From CADCVT01 sp035940955 (GTDB lineage: Bacteria; Actinomycetota; Thermoleophilia; Solirubrobacterales; Solirubrobacteraceae): a stretch of DNA of 64,000 nucleotides. The stretch is taken from positions 26,075 through 90,074 of the forward strand of contig DASZEJ010000058.1 of the NCBI GenBank assembly GCA_035940955.1, in the 5' to 3' direction. Below are positions 7,731-19,519 of this stretch, piece after piece (within the stretch, counting starts at the first letter, position 1; each line of letters opens with the position of its first letter). A program made the translations under genes and the position numbers. The notes under the pieces are model-generated. The model was not told where the DNA came from, did not search any database, and was given only the letters and a program-made list of their open reading frames with translations.

Positions 7731-8534
7731 GTGACGGATGCCACGGGGGGTCAGGCGGAGCGTGGAGCGGGCGGCGCAGCGGAAGCGGGCCGCGCGACGG
7801 CAGCGAGCGGCGCGACGGGAGCCGGCGGAGCGGGCGGCGCGGCGGACCCCTCCCCCTCCCCGCGACTCGCCGCGCCGGTCGTCAACGCGGTCGTCCTGCG
7901 CGTCACCGACCGGCTGGAGACGCTGCTGTGGCGCCGGTCGCGGCCGCCGGCGGAGGACTGCTGGTCGGTGCCGGGCGGGTTCGTGCGGCAGGGCGAGTCG
8001 CTCGAGGGCGCGATGCGCCGGCACCTGGCCGAGAAGGTCGGGGTCACCGATGTCGGGCACCTGGAGCAGCTCGACTCGCACAGCGCCGACACGCATCCGG
8101 AGCTGTGGCTGCTCGACGTGTCGTACCTCGCGCTTATCGCGCGGGGCGCCGAGCCGCAGCTGCCGCCCGACACCGAGTGGCACGGGGTCGAGGCGCTGCC
8201 GAAGATCGCGTTCGGGCACGCGGGCGCGATCGCCCGCGCGCACGAGCGGCTGCGCGGCAAGCTCTCGTACTCGAACGCCGCGTTCGCGCTCGCGCCGCCG
8301 CGGTTCACGCTCCGCGAGCTGGCCGACGTGTACGAGGCGGTGCTCGGCTACGCCGTGTCGCCCACGAACCTCGGGCGCGTGCTCGGCCGCGACGGCCTCA
8401 TCGCCGCGACCGGCGGGCACCGGCGCGCGGGCGCCGCCGGAGGGCGGCCGGCGGCGGAGTTCGCGTTCACGCGGCGGGAGCTCGTGGTGTCGCGGCCGCT
8501 GGCGGCGTTCAAGCCGCCGGAGGACGCGGGGTAG
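7731..8534 (+). CDS. nrtR: NrtR-type Nudix transcriptional regulator of NAD synthesis
   Basis: 267 residues: a low-complexity Ala/Gly/Thr N-terminus (about 1-45), a Nudix-fold domain (about 48-175: VVNAVVLRVTDRLETLLWRR, CWSVPGGFVRQGESLEGAMR) and a C-terminal winged helix (about 190-265: FTLRELADVYEAVLGYAVSP, then TNLGRVLGRDGLI). The Nudix box is degenerate after GGFVRQGESLEGAMRRHLAEK, as in NrtR proteins that bind ADP-ribose rather than hydrolyse substrate. It sits between nadA and nadC, which fits the known role of NrtR as repressor of NAD genes. GTG 7731 is the only early in-frame start; the true N-terminus could be shorter. Confidence 0.85.
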   Translation: MTDATGGQAERGAGGAAEAGRATAASGATGAGGAGGAADPSPSPRLAAPVVNAVVLRVTDRLETLLWRRSRPPAEDCWSVPGGFVRQGESLEGAMRRHLAEKVGVTDVGHLEQLDSHSADTHPELWLLDVSYLALIARGAEPQLPPDTEWHGVEALPKIAFGHAGAIARAHERLRGKLSYSNAAFALAPPRFTLRELADVYEAVLGYAVSPTNLGRVLGRDGLIAATGGHRRAGAAGGRPAAEFAFTRRELVVSRPLAAFKPPEDAG

Positions 8535-8577
8535 CGGCGGGCCGGAGCGGCGGGGCCAAGCGGCCAGGCGCGGCGCC

Positions 8578-9402
8578 CTAGTCGAGCGGCTCGAGGAGCA
8601 GCGACAGGTCGAGCGCGGGGGCGGAGTGGGTGATCGCTCCGAGCGAGACGAAGTCGACGCCGGTCCGGGCGATGTCGCGCAGGTTGGCGAGCGTGACGCC
8701 GCCGCTGGCCTCGAGCTCGGCGCGGCCGGCGACGAGGTCGACCATGGCACGGAGCTCGCCGGGGGTCATGTTGTCGAGCAGCAGCCGCGGCGCGCCGGAC
8801 TCCAGGGCCTCCTCGACCTCGGCGCGGTCGCGGCACTCGACCTCGAGCGGCAGGTCGGGACGGGCGGCGCGGGCCGCGCGGACGGCGGCGCCGACGCCCC
8901 CGGCCATCGCGGCGTGGTTCTCCTTGATCAGGATCGCGTCGAAGAGGCCGAAGCGGTGGTTGGTGCCGCCGCCGGCCGCGACCGCGGCCTTCTCCAGCGC
9001 GCGCATCCCCGGCGTCGTCTTGCGGGTGTCGAGCACCCGGGCGCCCGTCCCCTCCACCTCGCGCACCGCCCGCGCGGTCGCCGTCGCCACGCCCGAGAGC
9101 CGCTGGAGCAGGTTGAGCGCCGTGCGCTCCGCGGTGAGCAGGGCGCGCGCCGATCCCTCGACGACCAGGACGTCCCCGCCCTCGCGCCAGGCGCCCTCCT
9201 CCACCCGCCGCTCGATCCCCGCGCCGCCGTCCAGCTCGCGGAACACCGCCTCGGCGACGTCGAGCCCGAACACGACGCCCGGCGCCTTCTGGACGATCTC
9301 CGCGCGGGCGCGGGCGGCCTCCGGGACGGTGGCCAGCGTGGTCGCGTCGCCGTCGCCGACGTCCTCGGCGAGGGCCCGGCGGAGGAGGTCGCGGTCGAGC
9401 AT
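8578..9402 (-). CDS. nadC: Nicotinate-nucleotide pyrophosphorylase (quinolinate phosphoribosyltransferase)
   Basis: Converts quinolinate and PRPP to nicotinate mononucleotide, CO2 and PPi, the step after NadA. The 274-residue product begins MLDRDLLRRALAEDVGDGDA, includes RTALNLLQRLSGVATATA and TRKTTPGMRALEKAAVAAGG with NHRFGLFDAILIKENH, and ends in a family-typical barrel (EASGGVTLANLRDIARTGVD, FVSLGAITHSAPALDLSLL). ATG 9402 is chosen to match the family N-terminus; an upstream GTG would add 14 unlikely residues. Convergent with nrtR; 43 bp separate the two genes. Confidence 0.95.
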   Translation of the reverse strand: MLDRDLLRRALAEDVGDGDATTLATVPEAARARAEIVQKAPGVVFGLDVAEAVFRELDGGAGIERRVEEGAWREGGDVLVVEGSARALLTAERTALNLLQRLSGVATATARAVREVEGTGARVLDTRKTTPGMRALEKAAVAAGGGTNHRFGLFDAILIKENHAAMAGGVGAAVRAARAARPDLPLEVECRDRAEVEEALESGAPRLLLDNMTPGELRAMVDLVAGRAELEASGGVTLANLRDIARTGVDFVSLGAITHSAPALDLSLLLEPLD

Positions 9403-9470
9403 GGCGGGGCAGGATAGGCTCGGAGGCAGGCTGGCCGCCGGCACGCTCAGGCGGCAGCCCCGCCCGGCCG

Positions 9471-11216
9471 ATGTACGTAGTGATGGCCCACCCCGTCCGC
9501 CTCGCCCTGCTCGCGACCGTCGTGGCGCTCGCCCTGGCGGTGCCCGCCTCCGCGCAGGTGAGCACCCGCGTCGTCGGCGGCACGCCGGTCGCGGCCGGCG
9601 ACTACCCGTGGCAGGTGGCGGTGCTCGACACCGCCGGGACGCAGTACTGCGGCGGCACGCTGGTCGCAGCCGACTGGGTGCTCACCGCGTCCCACTGCGA
9701 CGTCTGGGAGACCGAGACGGTCCGCGTGAACTCGATCTCGCGCCACAGCGGCGGGCAGGTCATCCAGATCGCCGCCGTCAAGCACCACCCGCTGTCGAAC
9801 CGCACCTCCTTTCCGCCGCCGTACGACATCACGATGGTCCGGCTCGAGCAGCCGGTCGCCGGGGCCAAGCCGCTGGCGATCGTCACGCCCGGCGACCACG
9901 ACGCGTTCTGGGCGCCGGGCGACGCGCTCACGGTCACGGGCTGGGGCCGCACGTCCGAGGACGGCTCCGGCAGCGACACGCTGCTCGAGGCGCAGGTCCC
10001 GCGCGTCAGCGACGCGGACTGCGCGACCGCGTACGGCGCCGGCTTCGGCAGCGCCGACATGGTGTGCGCCGGCACGGGCGGCAAGGACACGTGTCAGGGC
10101 GACTCCGGCGGCCCGCTCGCCGCCCCGATCGTCGCGTCTCCCAGCAAGAGCGATCCCGACGACTGGCGCCTCGCCGGCGTCACGTCGTGGGGCACCGGCT
10201 GCGCCCGGCCGGAGTCCCCCGGCGTCTACGCCCGCCTCGGCAACCCGGTCCTGCGCGACTGGACGTCCACCACGCCCCCGGTCGCGGCGACGCCGGTCCT
10301 CAGCGGCGGCTCGAACGTCGGCGACACCGTGACGTGCAGCCGCGGCTCCTGGACCGGCGGGAGCGCCTACTTCACCTACCGCTTCTTCCGCGGCGCGGCG
10401 CTCGTGCGCGCCTCCACCGCCAACACGTACACGCTGAGCGCGACCGACGCCGGCAGCGCCGTGTCGTGCCGCGTCCGCGGCGACAACGCCGCCGCGACCG
10501 TCGACTCCGGCTTCTCGAACGCCGCGACGGTGATCGCGCGCACCGTGCCGGTGAACGTCCAGCGCCCCACGGTAACCGGCGAGACCGTCGTCGGCCGCGA
10601 GCTGCGCTGCGAGCCCGGCACGTGGAACGACGCGGCGAGCGTCACCACCGGCTTCCGCCGCATTTCCGCAGCGGGCGTCGCGACGCCCGTCTCCTCCGGC
10701 TCGGCGACGTACGTCCTGACGCCGGACGACGCCGGGTCGACCATCGCCTGCTTCGAGGCCGCGACGAACGCGAACGGCAGCGCCGAGGCCCAGTCCGCGT
10801 CGGTCGGCCCGGTCACCGCGCCGCCGCCGCCCGTCCAGCCCGAGCCCCCGCCGAAGATCGTGCCGCCGCCGCCCGACCTGACCGCCCCGACCGCCGCCGT
10901 CCAGCACCGCCGCTGCCTGGCCCGCCGCTGCGCGGTCGTCGTCGTCGCCCGCGACGCGCTGCCGTCGGCCGGCGTCGCGTCGGTCCGCGGCCGGCTCACG
11001 TATCGCGTCCGCACGCGCTGCCGCGTCGGCGGCCGGGTCGAGACCTGCGTCCGCACGCGGCGCATCACGCTCACCGGGCGGCGCCTGTTCGGCAACGTCT
11101 TCCGCCTCGCGACGCCGAAGCTCCCGCGCGGCGCCGCGACCCTGCGGATCACCGCGACCGACAACGCGGGCAACGCCCAGGCGGCCGCGACCGTGACGCG
11201 GCTGCGGGTCCGCTAG
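9471..11216 (+). CDS. Secreted trypsin-like serine protease (S1) with Ig-like C-terminal region
   Basis: A 581-residue exported protease with signal peptide MAHPVRLALLATVVALALAV followed by PASAQ (ATG 9483 is an equally good start). The chymotrypsin-fold domain spans about residues 32-265: mature start RVVGGTPVAAGDYPWQVAVL, catalytic His in LTASHC, Asp in YDITMVRL and Ser in GDSGGP. KDTCQGDSGGP carries the Asp of the S1 pocket, predicting cleavage after Lys or Arg. Two Ig-like repeats follow (about 270-450), then a proline-rich linker (PPPPVQPEPPPKIVPPPPD) and a basic Cys-containing C-terminal domain. Its stop overlaps that of the convergent downstream gene (CTAG). Confidence 0.92.
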   Translation: MYVVMAHPVRLALLATVVALALAVPASAQVSTRVVGGTPVAAGDYPWQVAVLDTAGTQYCGGTLVAADWVLTASHCDVWETETVRVNSISRHSGGQVIQIAAVKHHPLSNRTSFPPPYDITMVRLEQPVAGAKPLAIVTPGDHDAFWAPGDALTVTGWGRTSEDGSGSDTLLEAQVPRVSDADCATAYGAGFGSADMVCAGTGGKDTCQGDSGGPLAAPIVASPSKSDPDDWRLAGVTSWGTGCARPESPGVYARLGNPVLRDWTSTTPPVAATPVLSGGSNVGDTVTCSRGSWTGGSAYFTYRFFRGAALVRASTANTYTLSATDAGSAVSCRVRGDNAAATVDSGFSNAATVIARTVPVNVQRPTVTGETVVGRELRCEPGTWNDAASVTTGFRRISAAGVATPVSSGSATYVLTPDDAGSTIACFEAATNANGSAEAQSASVGPVTAPPPPVQPEPPPKIVPPPPDLTAPTAAVQHRRCLARRCAVVVVARDALPSAGVASVRGRLTYRVRTRCRVGGRVETCVRTRRITLTGRRLFGNVFRLATPKLPRGAATLRITATDNAGNAQAAATVTRLRVR

Positions 11217-12709
11217 GGCTCGCGCAGGACGTTGATCGTCCGCAGCGTCGGGTCGCTCGCCCCGTGCAGGCGCGAGCCGGCCTCGAGCGTCGCGCGCAGG
11301 TAGGCCAGCGTCTCCTCGGTGATCCGCTCGCCCGGCAGCAGCGCCGGGATGCCCGGCGGGTAGCCGGCGATCGACTCGGAGGAGATCCGGCCGACCGCGC
11401 GCTCGACCGGCACGACCTCGGACTCGCCGAGGAACGCGTCGCGCGGCGCCACCGCCATCTGCTGCTCGAGCGACGCCGGCGGCGCGATGACCGCGGGGAT
11501 GGTCCCCGGCTTGTAGATCCGCTTGACGACCTCCTCGACGTCGCCGGCCACCCGCTCGAGCGCGACCGGCTGCTCGCCGAGGCCGACCAGCAGCACGACC
11601 GTGGCCTGCGTCGCCAGCTCGGCCTGCACGTCGTAGGAGTGCTCGAGCGCGTGCGCGACCTCGTAGCCGGTGCAGCCGGTGCCGCGCACGTCGAGGACGA
11701 TCTTCATCGGGTCCCAGTCGGTGACGCCCGGCCGGCCGACGCACTCCTCCCCCAGCAGCGCGATCCCGGGGACCGTGGCGAGCTTCTCGCGCGCCCGGTG
11801 CACCGCGCGCAGCGTCTCGTGCAGCAGCGCCTCGCCGTGGATCGCGAGCTGGCGCCGGGCGGCGTCCAGCGACATGAAGAGCAGCGAGCTGGGCGACGTC
11901 GAGCGGGTGAGGCGGATCGCCCGCCCGACCGCGTCGGCGTCCACCCGGCCGGTCGCGGCGACGTGCAGCATCGCGCTCTGCGTCAGTGCGCCGACGGTCT
12001 TGTGGGTGGACGTCAGCACCGCGTCGGCGCCCTGGCTGAGCGCCGAGGCGGGCAGGTCGGGGTGGAAGCCGAAGTGCGGCCCCCAGGACTGGTCGACGAC
12101 GAGCGGAACGCCGGCCTCGTGGGCGACCCGCGCGCAGCCCTCCACGTCGGCCACCATGCCGTAGTAGGTCGGCGACACGAGGAACGCGGCGCGCGCGCCG
12201 GGCGTCCGCTCCAGCGCGCGGGCCAGCGCGCCGGGATCGACCCCGTGCGCGACGCCCAGGTCGGCGTCGTACTCGGGCGCCACGAAGCTCGGCAGGCCGC
12301 CGCTCAGCACGAAGCCGTCGACGAGGCTCGCGTGCGAGTTGCGCTGCGCGACGACGCGGGCGCCGAGCGGGGCGAGCGCGAGGCACAGCGCGTGGTTGCC
12401 CTGCGTCGCGCCGTTCGTCAAAAACCACGTCCGCTCGGCCCCGTACGCCTCGGCGGCGAGCCGCTCGGCGCGGTCGAACGGGGTGGGGTGCGGGCCGGCG
12501 TCGATGCCCTCGAGGTCCTGCGGCACGTCGACCGCGAGCGCGCGGTCGCCGAGCGCGAACCGCAGGCCGGGGTCGGCGCCCGGGCCGCCCTTGTGGCCGG
12601 GGACGTGGAAGCGGCCCGCGCCGCGGAAGCCGTAGGCGACGACGGCGTCGAGGTACGGCGCGGTCGGCTGCTCGGGGAGGCCCCGGCCCTCCGGCTCTCG
12701 CGCCGCCAC
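11213..12709 (-). CDS. Orn/Lys/Arg decarboxylase-family PLP enzyme
   Basis: Fold-type I PLP enzyme of 498 residues, the length of Bacillus SpeA/YaaO-type decarboxylases. Diagnostic parts are FHVPGHKGGPGADPGLR near residue 30, AYGAERTWFLTNGATQGNHA, VVDQSWGPHFGFHPDLPASA and the PLP-Lys segment TSTHKTVGALTQSAMLHV. The C-terminus contains the VGRISSESIAGYPPGIPALL motif of the subfamily. Candidate substrates are arginine, lysine or ornithine, feeding polyamine synthesis; the sequence does not decide. The GTG start overlaps the prfB stop by one base (TAGTG), indicating coupling to prfB. Confidence 0.87.
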   Translation of the reverse strand: MAAREPEGRGLPEQPTAPYLDAVVAYGFRGAGRFHVPGHKGGPGADPGLRFALGDRALAVDVPQDLEGIDAGPHPTPFDRAERLAAEAYGAERTWFLTNGATQGNHALCLALAPLGARVVAQRNSHASLVDGFVLSGGLPSFVAPEYDADLGVAHGVDPGALARALERTPGARAAFLVSPTYYGMVADVEGCARVAHEAGVPLVVDQSWGPHFGFHPDLPASALSQGADAVLTSTHKTVGALTQSAMLHVAATGRVDADAVGRAIRLTRSTSPSSLLFMSLDAARRQLAIHGEALLHETLRAVHRAREKLATVPGIALLGEECVGRPGVTDWDPMKIVLDVRGTGCTGYEVAHALEHSYDVQAELATQATVVLLVGLGEQPVALERVAGDVEEVVKRIYKPGTIPAVIAPPASLEQQMAVAPRDAFLGESEVVPVERAVGRISSESIAGYPPGIPALLPGERITEETLAYLRATLEAGSRLHGASDPTLRTINVLREP

Positions 12710-13806
12710 TAGACGGCCGCCCGCCGGTGCAGCTCGGCGCGGACGAAGCCGTCGAGCTCGCCGTCGAGCACCTTGTTCGCGTCCCCCATCTCGAAGTCGG
12801 TGCGGTGGTCCTTCACCATCGTGTACGGGTGCAGCACGTAGGAGCGGATCTGCGACCCGAAGTTCACGTCCTGCGCCTCGCCCTTCTCGCGCGCGATCTC
12901 GTCCTGGCGCCTGCGCTCCTCCAGCTCGGTGAGCTTCGCGCGGAGCATCGCCATCGCGGTCGTGCGGTTGGAGGACTGCGAGCGCTCGTTCTGGCACTGG
13001 ACGACGATCCCGCTCGGGCGGTGGGTGATGCGGACGGCGGAGTCGGTCTTGTTGACGTGCTGGCCGCCGGCGCCGCTGGCGCGGTAGGTGTCGACCTGCA
13101 GGTCGTCCTCGTCGATCTCGACGGCGCCGGCGTCCTCGACGACGGGCGCGACCTCCAGCCCGGCGAACGAGGTCTGGCGGCGGTGCTGGGCGTCGAACGG
13201 GCTGAGGCGGACGAGGCGGTGGACGCCCTTCTCGGCCGAGTACAGGCCGTAGGCGTTGGGGCCGCTGACGCGGAACGTCGCCGACTTGATGCCGGCCTCC
13301 TCCCCCGGGCTGACCTCGAGCAGCTCGACCTTGAAGCCGCGCTTCTCGGCCCAGCGCATCTCCATCCGCAGGACCATCTCGGCCCAGTCCTGGGCGTCGG
13401 TGCCGCCGGCGCCGGCGTTGATCGTGACGAGCGCGTCGCCCTGGTCGTACTTGCCCGCGAAGAGCCGGTCCTCCTCCAGCTCGGCGAGGTGCTGCTCGAT
13501 CGCGCGCAGCTGGCCGTCGACCTCGTCGATCAGCTCCGGGTCCTCGGCGCTCAGCTCGGCCAGCTCGACGTCGCCCTCCAGCGAGCGGTAGAGGTCGAGC
13601 TTGCGCTTCGCGCGGGCGTACGCGGCGTTGACCTTGGCGGCGCGGTCCTGGTCGCCCCAGAAGCCGGGGTCCTGCATCTGCCCCTCCAGCTCGCCGACCT
13701 GGCGCTCGAGCGCGGGCGGGTCGAGGTGCTCGGACAGGCGCTCGAGCTGCTCGCGGACGGCGCTGAGCCGCTGCGGCAGGGACTCGGATGCGGCGGGACC
13801 GGCCAT
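12709..13806 (-). CDS. prfB: Peptide chain release factor 2
   Basis: Recognises UGA and UAA stop codons and triggers hydrolysis of peptidyl-tRNA on the ribosome; 365 residues. The GGQ catalytic loop is in SGAGGQHVNKTDSAVRI. The RF2-type anticodon-mimic SPF is in RLSPFDAQHRRQTSFA, which distinguishes it from RF1. A helical N-terminal domain precedes it. There is no internal in-frame UGA and no programmed +1 frameshift of the enterobacterial kind: the frame is continuous from ATG 13806. It is followed by a decarboxylase-family gene through a TAGTG overlap. Confidence 0.96.
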   Translation of the reverse strand: MAGPAASESLPQRLSAVREQLERLSEHLDPPALERQVGELEGQMQDPGFWGDQDRAAKVNAAYARAKRKLDLYRSLEGDVELAELSAEDPELIDEVDGQLRAIEQHLAELEEDRLFAGKYDQGDALVTINAGAGGTDAQDWAEMVLRMEMRWAEKRGFKVELLEVSPGEEAGIKSATFRVSGPNAYGLYSAEKGVHRLVRLSPFDAQHRRQTSFAGLEVAPVVEDAGAVEIDEDDLQVDTYRASGAGGQHVNKTDSAVRITHRPSGIVVQCQNERSQSSNRTTAMAMLRAKLTELEERRRQDEIAREKGEAQDVNFGSQIRSYVLHPYTMVKDHRTDFEMGDANKVLDGELDGFVRAELHRRAAV

Positions 13807-13862
13807 GCCGCTCAGCGTACAAATCGGGGCCGCCGGGAGCCCGCCCGGCGCGCCCCCGGCCC

Positions 13863-15281
13863 CTACTCCTGCAGCGGCCCCTGCACGGTCAGGTACGCGA
13901 GCCCGCTGCGGCTCGGGCTCGCGTCCCGCGTGCCGCGGAACCGCGCGCGGAAGCGCCAGCGCCCGACCGACGGCGGGCGGAACGCGACGTTCGCGACGCC
14001 CCCCGAGGCCCGCACGCGGTAGCGCCGGGCGAACTGCCACCCCGCGAGCGGGTCGAACCGCTCGAGGTCCAGCGTCACCGGCCCGGCGGCCCCGGGCGCG
14101 ACCTGGGCGGTGAGCGTCGCGACCGCGCCGGGCGCGATCGTCGCCCGCCGGCGACCCTCGACGAGTGCGCGAGTACGCGTGATCGCCCGCGAGGTCCGGG
14201 TCAGCCGGTAGGCGCCGGTCGCGCGCCGGCCGGCGCGCACCACCGCGAAGTACCGCCCGGGCCGCAGCCGCCGCGTCAGCCCGCCCTGGCCGCGGGCGAG
14301 CCGCCTGCCGCCCGCGCTCAGCAGCACGACGCGGAAGTTGTGCTCGGTGTCGAGGTCGAGCTCGGTGTCGCTGCGGCGCGTGACGTCGAACCGGTAGAGG
14401 TCGACGACGTCGATCCGGGCCGCGTCGAGGCTGCCGCGGACGCGCTGGTGGTTGCGGATGAACCGCCCGGGCGCGAGGTCGTCCCCGCGGGCGCGCGCGG
14501 CCATCAGCCGGTAGCGGGTCGCCTGCCGCGCGCGCGACGCGATGGCCAGCAGGCTGTAGATCCCGCCCTCGTCTGCCTCGGGCGTGAAGACCATGTAGCC
14601 GCCGCACGACGCGCTCTGCACCGGCGCGGCGTCCTCGAACGAGTCGGTGCCCGGCGGGTAGAGCGCGAGCGGCGTGCACGACCCGCTGGCGAGGTTGAAC
14701 TTGTAGGTGACGCCGGCGCGCAGCCGCACGGAGTACGCCGCGTTGGGGGCGGTGGCGCGGTGCAGCGAGCCGGTCGCCCCGCCGGCGGGCAGGCGCGGCC
14801 CCGGCGGCTCGGCGAGCGGGCGGCCGAACTGGAGCGTCAGCTGGAACGTGTCCGCGACCGAGTCGGCCTGCCGCGCGACCCTGACGAGGAACGTCTCGTT
14901 GGGGCCGACCTCGACCGCCACGGAGGCCCGCCCGCGGCGGTCGGTGGGGTCGCAGTCGATCGCCTCGAGCTCGGAGCGGCGCGCCCGGTAGACGTCGACG
15001 ACCGCGTCGAGGTCCCCGTTGGCGGCCAGCTCGACGACCAGCCGGCCCTCGCGCTGCGACGTCACGCGGTACCAGACGGAGCCGGGCGCCGGCTCGCACC
15101 GCGACTCCTCCTCGTTGGGCTCCGCCGTCGCGTCGACGGTCGTGCCGTCGACGGTGGCCGGCGGCGTCACGGTCTGGGCGTTCGCCCGGTTGTCGTTCGG
15201 CGGGGCGTCCGCGAGCGCGGGCGCGGGAGCGATCCCGGCCGCGACGAGCGTGAGCGCCACCCACAGCGATCCCCTGCGCAT
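13863..15281 (-). CDS. Secreted protein with pre-peptidase-like beta domains
   Basis: A 472-residue exported protein of unknown function. ATG 15281 is chosen because GAAGGA lies eight bases upstream and the product then begins with a clean signal peptide (MRRGSLWVALTLVAAGIAPA, cleavage near ALADA). The region around 25-160 (PNDNRANAQTVTPPATVDGT, then GSVWYRVTSQREGRLVVELA) resembles bacterial pre-peptidase C-terminal beta-sandwich domains. A second similar unit spans about 165-360 and the end is Arg-rich and Ig-like. Four or more Cys could form disulfides outside the cell. No catalytic motif is visible. Confidence 0.7.
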   Translation of the reverse strand: MRRGSLWVALTLVAAGIAPAPALADAPPNDNRANAQTVTPPATVDGTTVDATAEPNEEESRCEPAPGSVWYRVTSQREGRLVVELAANGDLDAVVDVYRARRSELEAIDCDPTDRRGRASVAVEVGPNETFLVRVARQADSVADTFQLTLQFGRPLAEPPGPRLPAGGATGSLHRATAPNAAYSVRLRAGVTYKFNLASGSCTPLALYPPGTDSFEDAAPVQSASCGGYMVFTPEADEGGIYSLLAIASRARQATRYRLMAARARGDDLAPGRFIRNHQRVRGSLDAARIDVVDLYRFDVTRRSDTELDLDTEHNFRVVLLSAGGRRLARGQGGLTRRLRPGRYFAVVRAGRRATGAYRLTRTSRAITRTRALVEGRRRATIAPGAVATLTAQVAPGAAGPVTLDLERFDPLAGWQFARRYRVRASGGVANVAFRPPSVGRWRFRARFRGTRDASPSRSGLAYLTVQGPLQE

Positions 15282-15402
15282 GGGCGGATCCTTCCGCGCC
15301 GGGGGACGTGGCGTCAAATCGCTGCGGTCGGGCTGCTCGTCGCGGGAGGGCGCGCCGCGACCGTGCGCCGCCAGGTCGAAGGAGAGGTGCCGCGGCGCCC
15401 GC

Positions 15403-18237
<2,835 letters not shown>

Positions 18238-18315
18238 CCGCTCAGATTAGCGGCGCGGAGCGGGCGCTCTCCACCGTTCGATCGGGTTGCGAGGGGCCGC
18301 TCGCGGCCCGCCGCG

Positions 18316-18654
18316 CTACACCGCCGGCTGGGTCGTCGTGCGGCGCGCCTGGCGCCGCTTGCGCCGCTTCTCGCGGTGCTTCTTGACCTGCCGCGCCATC
18401 TCCTCGGCGGCGAGGTTGACCGAGTGGTCCATGTCGCGCGTGGCCTCCTTGGCGCGCAGGGTCACGCCCTTCAGGTGCAGCGTCACCTCGGCGACGTAGC
18501 ACTCGGGGTTGGCCGGGTTGCGCTCCTCGTACAGCTCGACCTCGAGGCGGGCCAGGTCGGACACCTGCTTGGCCACCTTGCTCAGTCTCCGCTCCGTCCG
18601 CTCGCGAAGGTCGTCGCTGACGGGGCAGTTGCGGCCCTTGACCTCGATCTGCAT
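18316..18654 (-). CDS. hpf: Ribosome hibernation-promoting factor, short form
   Basis: HPF/YfiA-family protein that binds the 30S subunit and silences idle ribosomes. The 112-residue product MQIEVKGRNCPVSDDLRERT through LHLKGVTLRAKEATRDMDHS has the beta-alpha-beta-beta-beta-alpha core and a very basic tail (KKHREKRRKRRQARR). It lacks the C-terminal dimerisation domain of long HPF. ATG 18654 is preferred because GGAGG sits about seven bases upstream; an ATG 33 bases earlier (MAEAETEGG) has no ribosome-binding site. A TTGACA at 18714-18719 upstream may be its -35. It lies between comF and secA. Confidence 0.9.
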   Translation of the reverse strand: MQIEVKGRNCPVSDDLRERTERRLSKVAKQVSDLARLEVELYEERNPANPECYVAEVTLHLKGVTLRAKEATRDMDHSVNLAAEEMARQVKKHREKRRKRRQARRTTTQPAV

Positions 18655-18715
18655 GGAGGGACCTCCCTCGGTCTCTGCTTCGGCCATCTAAGGGTGGGTG
18701 GGGCACCGGCGGTTG

Positions 18716-19445
18716 TCAAGCGCCGCGGACCGTCCGCGCGTAGGCGACTGCGCCCACGATGCGGGTTCCGGCGCCGCGGAGCGCGCGGGCGCACGCGTCG
18801 AGCGTCGCCCCGGTCGTGTGGACGTCGTCGATCAGCAGCACGGCCGGCGGCGGGCTCCCGCGCACGGCGACCCCGCCGGCCCGCAGCCGGGCGGCCCGCG
18901 CCGCGCCGACCTGCCGCCCGGCGCCGCCGCCGCGCCGCAGGCACCGCACGACCGGCCGCCCGGTGCGCGCCGAGAGGCGCCGCGCGAGCACGTCCGCGGG
19001 GTCGGCCGCGGGCGCGCCGGCGGTCGGGCGCGAAGGGGACGGGGACGAGCGGCGCCGCGGCGAGGGGCGCCGCGGCGAGCGGCCCCGCGCGCGGCACCCC
19101 CGCCGGCCCCGCGCCCACCGGCGAGGCCGCCCCGGCGGCGCGCGGGAGCGCCGCCGCCATCTGCGCCGCCATCGCGTCGGCGGCGGCGAGGTGGGCGTGG
19201 AACTTCAGGGCGTGGACGAGCGCCCGGGCAGGGCCGTCGTAGGCGACCGGCGCCCACGCGGCCCGGAACGCCTGGCGCGCTGCGGGGCACGGCGCGCACG
19301 GGCGCGGGAGCGCGCAGCGCGGGCAGGCGTCGCGCAGCCACGGCAGCGCCGCCCGGCAGCCCGCGCAGAGCACGTCGCCGCGCGCGGCGACGCCGCACGC
19401 CAGGCAGCGGGGCGGGACGAGGAGCGAGAGGAGCGTGTCGAGCAC
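18716..19445 (-). pseudogene. comF: ComF family phosphoribosyltransferase, frameshifted
   Basis: ComF proteins are PRTase-fold proteins required for DNA uptake in competent bacteria. The N-terminal part (GTG 19445) has the four-Cys zinc ribbon (PPRCLACG, CAGCRAALP, CPRCALPRPCAPC) and reads through VPVPFAPDRRRARG. The PRTase part continues in another frame from DPADVLARRLSARTGRPVV to LLIDDVHTTGATLDACARAL, the intact PRPP motif. The switch is a net one-base gain (or two-base loss) near 19004-19010, exactly where the family has R-G-[FY]-[ND]. Both halves are otherwise well conserved, so this is a recent mutation, a base-calling error or, less likely, recoding. Confidence 0.8.
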
Positions 19446-19519
19446 GGGACCTACGGTGCCCGGGAGCGGCGCGCGAGAGGGTGCCGGGGTGTGACAAGAC
19501 TGCTGCGAGACTGCTTCGG

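Noticed and set aside
7751..8308. A minus-strand frame opposite nrtR
   Set aside because: Antisense to the Nudix and winged-helix coding region, which is supported by family motifs.
8630..12712. A 1,360-codon plus-strand frame over nadC, the trypsin and the decarboxylase gene
   Set aside because: Runs through three well-supported genes in other frames with no domain signal.
13700..13806. Programmed +1 frameshift at the start of prfB
   Set aside because: The release-factor frame is continuous from ATG 13806 with no in-frame UGA or slippery CUU-UGA site.
19040..19100. Short GGCGCCGCGGCGAGGG-type tandem repeats as a separate repeat feature
   Set aside because: They encode an Ala/Pro linker within comF and are too short to call as an independent element.
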